64,000 nt of DNA. It comes from Notolepis coatsorum. Lineage: Eukaryota > Chordata > Actinopteri > Aulopiformes > Paralepididae. The notes below the pieces were generated by a model. The model had not been told where the DNA came from. It saw only the letters and a program-made list of their open reading frames with translations, and searched no databases. The translations under genes were made by a program, and so were the position numbers. Where the stretch lies: positions 68,115,239 through 68,179,238 of the forward strand of contig OZ020589.1 in NCBI GenBank assembly GCA_963971535.1, given 5' to 3'. Below are positions 33,501-43,637 of this stretch, one piece after another (position 1 is the first letter of the stretch; each line of letters starts with the position of its first letter).

Positions 33501-36093
33501 TAACAAGCGAATCACAGCGGGACACATAAAGAAAATTGACTGGCGACGTCGTGCGCTGCTCCGCGCCTCCCTGATCAAAGACGGCTTTGATCTCCGGCAG
33601 CGGGCCAGCAGCGACCCCCCAGTATTGCGCAGCCTCTCCCCCGAGGACAAGGCAGCGAGCAGCGACACCTGGATGGCGACCATCCCAGGAGAAGCCCAAG
33701 AAATGACACTAGGACTAGTCTGGCGCTTCAAAACAGACTCGCTCCATTATAGACACAAACCCCTGACCAAGGAGCAGGGAAGGTCGACGGCAATACCGAC
33801 CACCAGACGGAGTGTATACAGAACACTCGCCAGACAATATGACCCGTTGGGATGTATTCTACCTTACACCACCAGGGCAAAGATGATTGTAAGAGCGCTA
33901 TGGGACAAGGACCAGGGCTGGGACGATCCCATACCCGAACACCTTGCATCCACATGGAGAGAGTGGGAGACGGAACTCCGCTCACTCCCAGGTGTTAATA
34001 TACGCCGCAGCTACTTCCCACCCACAGTGAGGCCAGAGACATGCAAGATCGACCTGCACGTATTCAGCGACGCCTCCGAAGTAGCCTACGGTTCGGTGGC
34101 CTACTTGCGTGCCCGAGAGGAGGGAGGAGAAATACATACTGCTTTCATCCTGGCTCGCTCAAGAATAGCCCCACGAAAGCAACAATCTATCCCGCGTCTG
34201 GAGCTCTGCGCAGCCCTAGCAGGAGCGCAGCTCGCCACGTTAATCCAACGTGAACTCACCATCCCGGTGCAAAGAACAATCTTGTGGTCAGACTCCACGA
34301 CCGTACTCACATGGATCCGGTCTGATTCGTGCAGATACAAGGTCTTCGTGGGAGTCAGAGTTACCGAGATTCAAGAGTTAACAGAAGTAGCGAGCTGGAG
34401 GTATGTGGACACCAAACACAACCCAGCTGACGTCATCACCCGGGGAATGTCCCTGGATGACCTCACCCGTCACAACCTCTACAGTGACGGGCCAGAGTTC
34501 CTCAAGCTCCCGGAAGAAGAGTGGCCTACACCCACCCCACGGGAGGCGAGTAAAGAGGAGGCCGAAAACAAGAAACCTATGTTCTGTGGATTGAACACAC
34601 TCGTCTCCACAGACCCCGACATAGACGATTGCCTCACCCTACAGAGTGCGCAGCTAAAGACATTTCTGTGGCACCACCCAGAGGTTCAGCCCACAACTGA
34701 CATTTCAGCAGCTGACTACGAAGAAGCAGAACTTCTTCTACTACAACGAGCCCAGAGAGACTCGTTCCCCGATGAGCTAGCCTGTCTACAGGGAGCAAAG
34801 CCCGTCCCATCAGACAGCAGACTGCTCCACCTAGCCCCCGAGAGCGACGCCCATAGTCTCATCAGAGTGGGTGGTCGTCTGCGGAGAGCCCCAGACTTAC
34901 CGGATGACGTCAAGTACCCGATAGTCTTGAACAGCCGACACAAGGTCACAGAGCTGATCATAAAGAAATACGACGAGGATGTGCACCACGCAGGGGCAGA
35001 GAGAGTCTTCGCGGAGATCAGACGTCGTTATTGGATACTGCAAGGGAGAGAAGCAGTGCGGCGCTTCCAGCGAACCTGTCTAGACTGTCGTAAGTGGCGA
35101 GCCCAGCCCAGTATACCCCGGATGGCTGACCTACCTCCCTGTCGCCTCCGACTCGGCGACAAGCCCTTTCACTCCACCGGTATGGACTGTTTCGGCCCGC
35201 TGTATATAAAGAAAGGAAGAGGAACCGAGAAGCGGTGGGGTATTGTATTCAAATGCATGACCACCAGAGCGATACATATCGAACTCCTTCCAACCATGAG
35301 CACAGACTCATTCCTTATGGCCTTCCGAAGATTCACATCACGGAAAGGAAAACCGTCTACATTATTGTCTGATCACGGGACAAACTTCAAAGGCGGAGAA
35401 AGAGAGCTGAGAGAGAGCTTCCAAGCTATGGGCCCAGAACTTAAGACCCACCTCGCTCCATCCCAGATTGACTTCCAGTTTAATCCCCCGAACGCACCTC
35501 ACTTCGGTGGAACTTGGGAACGAGAAGTACGTTCTATAAAGACAGCCCTGTACGCTGTGCTTGGGGCCCAGACCGTGGCGGAAGAAGTCTTAATGACAGT
35601 CCTCACGGAGATCGAGGGAGTATTGAACTCAAAGCCCCTCGGTTACGTCTCAAGTGATGTAGCAGATGTCGACCCAGTCACCCCCAACACACTCTTGATG
35701 GGGCGGCTGGACCCCGCGCTACCCCAGACAATGTACAGGCCTGAAGAAGCGAACGGCAGAAGAATGTGGAGGTACAGTCAAGTACTGGCTGACAAGTTTT
35801 GGAACAGCTTCCTACTCCACTACCTACCGTCTCTACAGACCCGCCAGAAATGGGTGAAAGAGAGAGACAATTTGACAGAAGGAACAGTCGTCATGATTAT
35901 CGACCAGTCACTACCCCGAGCTGTGTGGCCGGCTGGCCGCGTAAGCAAAGTGATCACCGGTGCCGATGGAAAGGTCCGAGCAGCTGAAGTGCTCGTCCAA
36001 GGGCGGACCTACACCCGACCCGTGGCGAGGCTAATAGAACTGCCAAGGCTCCCCGATACTATCGATGACGACCATGACCCCATGACTTTGTGA
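30519..36093 (+). pseudogene. BEL/Pao Gag-Pol, copy 1, with RT core deleted
   Basis: Translation probably began at the MSDP start (30519). A two-base insertion near 30533 shifts that start out of frame, leaving an 1842-aa frame from 30565. In order it has an acidic region and coiled coil (residues about 90-220) and a BEL Gag domain of DUF1759 type (about 380-560). Zinc knuckles follow (CPYCEKEHWLSQC, CYRCARSH, CSRCDGAH, about 603-665), then a protease with AVLDDGSEKTLL (about 716). Near residue 992 about 168 residues are replaced by a few, removing the RT palm and its active site. RNase H (VFSDASEVAYGS), an integrase HHCC, the integrase core (GMDCFG, SDHGTNF, GGTWERE) and a DUF5641 tail remain. 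Confidence 0.92.
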
Positions 36094-36186
36094 ACTGACT
36101 GACCCTCACAGCGGACATTGAGTAGTGGACAGTGCGGTTAATCTGTCTCTGCTTAGCTAATTAGGTGGGACTAATTAGGGGGCGGC

Positions 36187-37558
36187 TGTTACGAAGGATC
36201 AGATTAAACCGAATATATATATTTATTTATTGATATATATTGAGTAGTATTTGTATATCGTTTGATATCCCTTGTATATTCCTTGTACATATACACGGAA
36301 TATCCCTTTAGCCTACTATAGCCCATAATAGTTCATTCTCTTATTGGACAAAAGGACCAGGCGCCAGGGGACCAGCCCCTGACGTCAAGTTCAAAGGTAC
36401 CGACGAGACATGTCCGTACTAGCCCCGGCTCCGCTCAGGGATACGGCTACCGAAATGAGAGTGGCACTATTTGTTCACCGTGCATATAAATATGGCGCAA
36501 GTAAATGTAGAAGACCCTTAGTCCTTTACCCTTCTACCCAACTAAGTAACAGAATGTGAAGCCTCACCCACGATACCGCGTGCGGTGTAGTATGGCCTGT
36601 TTGGCCTTAGAATAGCATCGAGACCTCGTGCGAATTAATAGCTGAATTGTCAGAGTTTGGCACTGTACCGTCGAGTGCGACGTATTTCTATTAAGTAATA
36701 ATAGTCTATCGTGTATGGTGCATCGTGCGGTTAGAGTTCTAAAGTGACCAGCATCTCCAACGCTTCCTCGTGTTATCTAGAGTCTTAACCAGGCTGGGCC
36801 GACCACATGGCGCCTTCATCCGAGGAGATCTAGACGAGGACCGAGGGACATGTACACTGGATTACCTACCCGACGACTGCTGAGCCCTATGCGGCTGGAA
36901 TATATTTGCTTTGGTACTGTGATTTGTGGAGCGGATAATCGCCGACGCCTGTGAGTGTTGGATTTACCCCAGAGAGGAGTCAAGTTGAGTCGGCGCTCAG
37001 AGAGACTGAGGTCGCCTAGCTTCTTCTTCATTGTGGAGCTACAGCCTACAAGAGAACCAAGGTGTATTCATCTGCGGATCAAGAGTCTACTGCACTGTCT
37101 TCTGTACTTGAAGTCTCCCTAGATATCGTTGACCAGACGGTCTACTACCGACGGCTCTCCTACCCCCCCTGCCGGCTTACAACCGGGAGGACCCCTTCCA
37201 GAATATCCTGCTATATCATTAAGAGTACCATAGATCTAATTCCCTAAGAGCCAGGTTGTATACTTGCTTCCTGCGTAACCAGAGATTGGACATTCAGTGT
37301 TGATTTGCTTACGAGTACTCATTTGCCTTACAAGTGCATTCAAATCATAATTGTAATAGTAACTATCATATGTACCTTTTGCTATATATTAAATATTTGA
37401 TTATTACCTTTGTGTGGAACCGATTTCATTGTGGGAAAGTGTTCATCATATTTAGATATCGTGTACTGTATGGCCAGTAGTTAAAGTACATAAAGCGGTA
37501 GTGGTTTAATGATACCATACTTATCAATACAGTCAGGGAATTGTACCCCTCAGTTACA
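36187..37558 (+). repeat. BEL copy 1, 3' LTR
   Basis: It is identical in length to the 5' LTR, with about six substitutions (for example ctcaacta/cccaacta near 36538 and ccgagagg/cagagagg near 36970). The right flank agaatattgata matches the empty site at 55527-55538. Confidence 0.93.
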
Positions 37559-37563
37559 AGAAT

Positions 37564-37869
37564 ATTGATAACGGAGAACTCTGGAATGAACAGATTATAG
37601 AAGTGAGTTTAAACATTACTTGAATGTGCTCTTATCAGCACCTAGGAAGTCATAACCTTCCGCTTTAGAATGCGCCAGACAAAGGATATTGATCTGTATG
37701 GCCCTCAGAGGAAAGCAGTGGCAAATTAAAAGGCGTCTGCGTTTTTGTGGGCATTGCTGGTGGAGCGGTTAACGCCGCAAAGTTGGGCTAAAGACAGACA
37801 AGAAGACCCTCTCTCTAATGACTGGAGACGGCTTAAAGAGGCACCAGCGCAATCATACAGGCTGGCGTT
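37564..37869. other. giant-element body right of BEL copy 1
   Basis: No gene is recognised. A 43-bp sentence (ttaaagaggcaccagcgcaa and on, 37833-37875) recurs at 38554-38597, so it brackets the first minisatellite. Confidence 0.55.
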
Positions 37870-38500
37870 GTCGGCTAACGAGCCAGAGCTAACTGGAAGC
37901 TAACTGGCCCTAGCCAATTGGGAGCTAACTAGCCCAAGCTAACTGGGAGCTAACTGGCCCTAGCCAACTGGGAGCTGACTAGCCCAAGCTAACGGGAGCT
38001 GACTAGCCCGAGCTAACAGGAGCTAACAGCCGGCTAACGAGCCAGAGCTAACAGCAGCTAACACCCGGCTAATGAGCCAGAGCTAACAGGAGCTAACAGC
38101 CGGCTAACGAGCCAGAGCTAACAGGAGCTAACAGCCGGCTAACGAGCCCGAGCTAACAGGAGCTAACAGCCGGCTAACGAGCCAGAGCTAACAGCAGCTA
38201 ACAGCCGGCTAACAAGCCAGAGCTAACAGCCGGCTAACGAGCCAGTGCTGACAGATGCTAACAGCAGGCTAACTAGCCAGTGCTGACAGATGCTAACAGC
38301 AGGCTAACTAGCCAGTGCTGACAGATGCTAACAGCAGGCTAACGAGCCAGTGCTGACAGATGCTAACAGCAGGCTAACTAGCCAGTGCTGACAGATGCTA
38401 ACAGCAGGCTAACTAGCCAGTGCTGACAGATGCTAACATCAGGCTAACTAGCCAGTGCTGACAGATGCTAACAGCAGGCTAACTAGCCAGAAGCTAGCAG
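37870..38500. repeat. minisatellite of gctaac units
   Basis: The early part has about 33-bp units of the form gagctaacaggagctaacag + ccggctaacgagcc. From about 38235 a 35-bp unit (cagtgctgacagatgctaac + agcaggctaactagc) repeats about seven times with little divergence. No stable frame is seen. Confidence 0.93.
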
Positions 38501-38599
38501 GAGCAAAGTCCTGCTACCGTGACGGAAGTGGAACCAGCAACTGTGTCAGGCAGTTTAAAGAGTCACCAGCGCAATCATACAGGCTGGCGTTGTCGGCAG

Positions 38600-38990
38600 G
38601 AGCTGAGTCTACAAGAGGCTACATAGCCTGAGTCTACAAGAGGCTACATAGCCTGAGTCTACAAGAGGCTACATAGCCTGAGTCTACAAGAGGCTACATA
38701 GCCTGAGTCTACAAGAGGCTACATAGCCTGAGTCTACAAGAGGCTACATAGCCTGAGTCTACAAGAGGCTACATAGCCTGAGTCTACAAGAGGCTACATA
38801 GCCTGAGTCTACAAGAGGCTACATAGCCTGATTCTACAAGGGGCTACATAGCCTGAGGCTACAAGAGGCTACATAGCCTGAGTCTACAAGAGGCTACATA
38901 GCCTGAGTCTACAAGAGGCTACATAGCCTGAGTCTACAAGAGGCTACAAAGCCTGAGTCTACAAGAGGCTACATAGCCCGAGTCTACAGC
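38600..38990. repeat. 25-bp minisatellite
   Basis: About 15 near-perfect copies of a 25-bp unit (gagtctacaagaggctacat + agcct) occur. It follows the repeated ccagcgcaatcatacagg sentence and leads into more gctaac units (38990-39105). The high uniformity implies recent expansion. Confidence 0.95.
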
Positions 38991-39113
38991 CGGCTAACTA
39001 GCCAGAGCTAACATCAGGCTAACTAGCCAAGAGCTAACATGAGCTCACAGCAGGCTAACTAGCCAGAGCTAATTGAAGGCTAACTAGCCAGCAGCTCGCT
39101 AGTTGCTGCGGAC

Positions 39114-39500
39114 ATGGGAGCTGTAACAGATGATGAAATCATTCGGAAACGTCTTCTTATTGACGGAGACGGAGCTGGAGACGACCGGCGCATCAATGTG
39201 CTCCTGAAGAGCTTCACAAAATGGTGCAACACGCCTGGCACCCCGGAGGAAGGATTTACACAGAACCAGAAGTTGCTGGGCATGCTGTCTCAATGTGAAC
39301 ACTCCATGGGGAAGACTTTACTGGTTTATGACATGAATCTTCGGGAAATGGAGAACTATGAGAAAATATACACTGACATAGAAAAAAGCATCACATCTGC
39401 ACATGAGAAGATATCAGAGTGCAAGAAGGAGATCAAGAGAAAGGAAGAGCTAACAAAAGCTCACAGCAGGCTAAATAGCCAAGAGCTAACAGAAGGCTAA
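39114..39500 (+). CDS. thoc7-like: THOC7-derived fragment fused to minisatellite
   Basis: The 128-codon frame starts MGAVTDDEIIRKRLLIDGDG. For about 106 residues it follows THO complex subunit 7, a nuclear mRNA-export factor, including the conserved SQCEHSMGKTLLVYDMNLRE and the start of the coiled coil (HEKISECKKEI). The homology ends near 39432. The last 20 codons come from the flanking gctaac repeats and end at a repeat stop. The coding part has no introns, so it probably came from processed RNA. THOC7 is about 200 residues, so the C-terminal half of the coiled coil is missing. Only the first half of the host protein is here, in the middle of a transposon. Whether it is expressed is unknown. 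Confidence 0.85.
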   Translation: MGAVTDDEIIRKRLLIDGDGAGDDRRINVLLKSFTKWCNTPGTPEEGFTQNQKLLGMLSQCEHSMGKTLLVYDMNLREMENYEKIYTDIEKSITSAHEKISECKKEIKRKEELTKAHSRLNSQELTEG

Positions 39501-39620
39501 CTAGCCCGAGCTAACATCAGGCTAACTAGCCAGGAGCTAACAGGAGCTAATTGGAGGCTTTCTAGCCAGAGCTAATTGAAGGCTAACTAGCCCGAGCTAA
39601 CAGCAGGCTAAATAGCCAGA
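39454..39620. repeat. gctaac repeats after the THOC7 fragment
   Basis: Units of gctaacagaaggctaactag and variants continue the array that precedes the THOC7 fragment. The fragment is therefore embedded in the array, either by insertion or by array expansion on both sides. Confidence 0.85.
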
Positions 39621-39621
39621 G

Positions 39622-40426
39622 CTAACAGCAGACGCTAGCTCATAAGAAGCTGGCGCAGCAGACGCTAGCTCAGGAGAAGCTGGCGCAGCAGATGCTAGCT
39701 CATGAGAAGCTGGCACAGGAGACACTAGCTCGCATGTTGAGACATCTCAAAGGACTGGAGATCCCCGAAAGGGCCTCAATGGCCCAAATGATGGAAATAG
39801 AAGTAAGGACACCCGGTCCAGATCCAGGGGAAAACATGGTGGAGAAACTAATCCCACAGGTGCGAGACGGGAGCATGTCTCTCACTGTTGCAGCAGAATC
39901 AGTTATACGTGGAGCACCTATGCAAGGATCATGCTTACTGCTTGAAAAGCTGTTCATGGGTGTCCCAGGGGGTAACCTACTGGCAGCCAGATGCGCAGCA
40001 TGGTCACGAGACCAGTTATGTACTGAATGTCTGCTGTATGACCAAGTCAAAATGCTTTCTCAAAACAAACACAATACGGGGGAAAGGAAAGGGGAGACCC
40101 CGAGAGATGAGAAGGCTCAACCTCGGCCTCCCAAAGCACAGCAACAGCCACCGGCTAAAGCTAAACCGACCTACTCAAAAAACGACAAAAGGGGGGGCCT
40201 CCCAGGAGTCCCCCCCAAAAACAACCCAGGAAAGAGCGGGGAAGACGGAGTCTTCCAACACCAAATACCTATCTGCAGACGATTGGGTGGCACTAACCCC
40301 AGAGCAGCAAGCAGAGATGAGGGCAAAAAGGAAGGAGTCCAAAGCCCGGAAGGAAAAACATCAATAGTATCCTTACCTCCTGGGGCCCTGACACATGACA
40401 CTCGAGCAAGTGCAAACTGCACTTGA
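39622..40426 (+). CDS. unidentified ORF with decapeptide repeats
   Basis: The frame opens after a repeat-derived stop, and its first ATG is at 39692. It begins with a 30-bp repeat encoding about four units of the form LAHEKLAQQT, likely helical. A region follows with MVEKLIPQVRDGSMSLTVAA and a cysteine pair (DQLCTECLLYDQV). It ends in a basic, proline- and glutamine-rich tail. In the last third another frame (to 40367) has an ordered-looking segment, KYLSADDWVALTPEQQAEMR, which may mean a frameshift near 40240. No family is recognised; a retroelement gag-like origin is possible. It may share a transcript with the THOC7 fragment upstream. Confidence 0.4.
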
Positions 40427-41040
40427 CATTCAGCTCATCTGTCGAGAGGAATAATATATAGTGTTATTGTCATTTAGGAAGAAACATGACATCGAATACT
40501 ACATTCATTGCGTATACATTTTTAAGTATACTATGTAAAAATGTCTGTCTTTTCTCTAAAACCAGAGTAAAGAGGACGAATTTTTTTTGTAATTCAAGGC
40601 AAAGGGGGTTTCCTGATAGCAACCATTGGGTAGATTACAGCCGTACCAACCATATCAGCTGCATGAGATGTACACTCACCAGTGCCTATGGATTTGCGAG
40701 GAAGTGATTATCTGATGATTATCACTATTTGCTTGCTAAATAAAATTAAGACTCTGCAAACTCTCGTCAAGCTTAGCACCTTGACGCGGGGGGACAGAGC
40801 GAGCATCAGTATCTCTGTATTCGATGGGCCTATCAGATTTATGGGGACTTGGAAGTTCTGGGGCTTAGAACATGAAGTATCTCTCACTTCATTTATATAT
40901 GATCTGTGATCGTATAATCTTTACCCTTCTCTCTGCATTGTTTTGTATTTCAGGTGTTCGGTTCTATTAAGGAAAACGCAGACGAGGTGCTCTGAATAAA
41001 ACAAACTGGTGTGTTTATTCCCATTGTTAATAAAACACAG
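40427..41040. other. non-coding stretch with convergent polyadenylation signals
   Basis: No gene is seen. AATAAA occurs on the plus strand at 40995-41000 and 41029-41034. It occurs on the minus strand at 41014-41019 (tttatt). Plus-strand and minus-strand transcripts entering this stretch could both end here. Confidence 0.45.
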
Positions 41041-41334
41041 CTATGCGTCAAACATGTACAAGGTCTTCATTTCATATCTAATCGTCTCTTTGGTGAGCGG
41101 GCAGTTGTTCCCGTTCTGATCGGTGGATGCCGTCAGAGTCGTTTCTCCGGTGGTGGTATTGTTTGGTCTCGGGTTGTCCAGGACAACACGAGGCACTCTC
41201 TTAGTGGTTGATGGTTGCCAAGGCAACCTTGGTTTTCGGATCCTCGGCGGGTTGGGAGCGCTTGCTCTCGTATAGGCTCGGTGGAGTCTGGCTCCCCTGC
41301 TGCGAGGCGATCGTCTATCATCGTCTGTGTCCAT
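41041..41334 (-). CDS. hypothetical basic 97-aa ORF
   Basis: A minus-strand frame starts MDTDDDRRSPRSRGARLHRA and is rich in Arg, Pro and Thr, with no recognised domain. An AATAAA on the minus strand lies just downstream (41014-41019). A CpG-rich promoter-like region with TGACGTCA (41540-41547) and a reverse CCAAT box (41569-41573) lies 200 bp upstream. The block 41000-41645 could instead be a solo LTR (minus-strand start tgtaacattgtg), in which case this frame is not a gene. I cannot decide between these. Confidence 0.25.
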   Translation of the reverse strand: MDTDDDRRSPRSRGARLHRAYTRASAPNPPRIRKPRLPWQPSTTKRVPRVVLDNPRPNNTTTGETTLTASTDQNGNNCPLTKETIRYEMKTLYMFDA

Positions 41335-41534
41335 CGCTCTGTGCGTCCCCGGCTCGGCTCTCGAGTCTCCGGTTTCTCCAGTCTCCAGCTCTCCAGTGCT
41401 CTCCTCCTGTCTCCGGGTGTGTCTGTCTCGCTCCAGGTCCCTTCTGTCAGCCGGTGTCGGTGTTCGTTTCAGGTCCCTTCTCTGTCTCCTCTCCTGCCCT
41501 TTTAATGAGATAGAAAAGACCTTTCCCCTGCCTG

Positions 41535-41600
41535 TCAGGTGACGTCACCCCCGCGATCGGCCTTCCCCATTGGCCAAATTCCTTCTAGCAGGAACTTCTT
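41535..41600 (-). promoter_or_regulatory. CRE/CCAAT promoter-like region
   Basis: It contains TGACGTCA, a CRE consensus palindrome, and ccaat on the minus strand within 35 bp, in a locally GC-rich stretch. It would drive the minus-strand ORF at 41041-41334. The motif content is visible; activity is inferred. Confidence 0.35.
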
Positions 41601-41645
41601 CTGTGAGTGACACGTCAGCCTGGGTCCCGCGACACAATGTTACAC

Positions 41646-42885
41646 AGTAGAATCCGACTGGCTGTTACCTTATTTGGGGCTCCTTTCAGCTCTTCCCTCC
41701 GTGAACAGATAATTGCATATGTCCTTTTCAACAGAAATAGTATACTGGCTTCTTGATTAACCATTACTGTATAGTTTTATCTTTTAGCATTAAGAGATTT
41801 TATTCTTTATTGTGACTACCGTTTTCCCTAATAGTTTTAAGAGTTATTTCCATGTTACTTATGAAATTGCCTTATTTAATGTTACATCCTACTGGTGGTA
41901 TTTCTATTCTAAAGTAATCTGTAACCTTGTTTTAGCTCTATTTGATCACTAAGTATTTTGTTCAGTATTAACATTATTTTTCCAACGATGTCTTTGTATT
42001 TGGTTCACTTATTGTCAACTTTTCATGCCTGCCAAAACCTATTTATCTAATGTGATCTTGTATGACAGCTCACTTTTAGTACATATTGATTGCACTGTTT
42101 TCTAAGGCCATCTAACTAATCTCTCTGACAAAGCCATCAGTTTTATCTATTTCCTCAAGGTCTAAACCCGTCTAGTCTATCTATTCTATAGTTAATGTAT
42201 AACTGGTGGCATTCTGCTTAAATTCCAATAGCCTTGAGCCTGTTAAATGTATTTCCTAAAGTCAGTCAAATCGGATGTGTAAGGGGAGATTCCAAATGGT
42301 CTGGTGTCACCTCTGACCTCTGAGGCCTTAGTCTTCTGACCAGCTGCCGTGTCGTAACCTGAAATTGCTCAGCTAGTGTCAATAAGACCCCTGACCTCAA
42401 CTGTATTTTCAGTTGGTTCCTGTTCTTCAAAGATATTATCTCTTACCAAATAGGTTCGCCCGGTGGGGGAAATGGGTCCTTTAAAGTAAGCTTTTGTTCT
42501 TCTTTAGCAAAAGTAAATACCACTCCTTCCTGCCCATCTCAATATAGTCTTGAGGGGTCAGTTTATGACCTTAATGGTCTGCCACCTGGTCGGGGGAGTC
42601 ACTGTGTCTCAACCTCTTTAAGCCTGGGGTCACAGAGGACACCAACATGGGGTTTCAAGTGGCCCTTCTGCCAAATCAGCATTTCCATCTAATCATTTTG
42701 TACAGTTTAGTTGTTCCATGTTTCATTTTGATAAATTCACGACAATCATCCTTGAGTTGGGCTTTATACTAATTGAATAAGTATTAACCGCTGAAAGAAT
42801 ATGAACTGAAATGACTGCTGTCAGGTGCCTCTGGAGTAAAATAATGCTTACTTAGAGTAAAAACTTACGTAGAAAACTACTTGCA
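41646..42885. other. unassigned non-coding DNA
   Basis: A 1.2-kb stretch with no supported frame, no repeats of note and average composition. I see nothing that identifies it. Confidence 0.5.
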
Positions 42886-43620
42886 ACTAAAGGCCTAGGG
42901 AGCCTTAAAGTCAAAGGCCTAGGGAGCCTTAAAGTCAAAGGCCTAGGGAGCCTTGAAGTCACTTGAACTAAAGGGTAACGTAATGTTTACTTAAAGTCAA
43001 AACCTAAGTAGAAAACTCTACTTACAACTAACAGGCCTAGAGAGTCTTAAAGTCAAAGGCTTAGGGAGCCTTAAAGTCACTTGAACTAAAGGGTAACGTA
43101 ATGTTTACTTAAAGTCAAAACCTAAGTAGAAAACACTACTTGCAACTAACAGGCCTAGGGAGCCTTAAAGTCAAAGGCCTAGGGAGCCTTGTAGTCACTT
43201 GAACTAAAGGGTAACATAATGTTTACTTAAAGTCAAAACCTAAGTAGAAAGCTCTACTTGCGACTAAAAGGCCTAGGGAGCCTTAAAGTCAAAGGCCTAG
43301 GGAGCCTTAAAGTCAAAGGCCTAGGGAGTCTTAAAGTCAAAGGCCTAGGGAGCCTTAAAGTCACTTGAACTAAAGGGTAACGTAATGTTTACTTAAAGTC
43401 AAAACCTAAGTAGAAAACACTACTTGCGACTAACAGGCCTAGGGAGTCTTAAAGTCAAAGGCCTAGGGAGCCTTGTAGTCACTTGAACTAAAGGGTAACG
43501 TAATGTTTACTTAAAGTCAAAACCTAAGTAGAAAGCTCTACTTGCGACTAAAAGGCCTAGGGAGCCAAAGGCCTAGGGAGCCTTAAAGTCAAAGGCCTAG
43601 GGAGCCTTGAAGTCACTTGA
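42886..43620. repeat. higher-order tandem array, ggcctagggagcc units
   Basis: A 24-bp subunit (ggcctagggagccttaaagt + caaa) is repeated two to four times. It then alternates with a longer block (acttgaactaaagggtaacg + taatgtttacttaaagtc...) to give higher-order units of roughly 130-180 bp, about five in all. The array stops at 43620 where the L2 LINE is inserted and resumes at 54930. Confidence 0.92.
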
Positions 43621-43637
43621 ATAATAATAATAATAAT

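Larger units (their letters stand above)
28931..37558 (+). mobile_element. BEL/Pao retrotransposon, copy 1 (RT deleted)
   Basis: Two 1372-bp LTRs (28931-30302, 36187-37558) enclose a tRNA-Tyr PBS, one long gag-pol frame and a polypurine tract (ttagggggcggc before 36187). The target duplication is agaat (28926-28930 and 37559-37563). The related repeat at 55526-55539 shows the empty site. The LTRs differ at about six positions, so insertion was recent. Most of the RT is deleted, making this copy dependent on another for reverse transcription. Confidence 0.95.

Noticed and set aside
38600..38990. Regular 25-bp array resembling a CRISPR at first glance
   Set aside because: Units are contiguous without unique spacers, and the context is a eukaryotic transposon.
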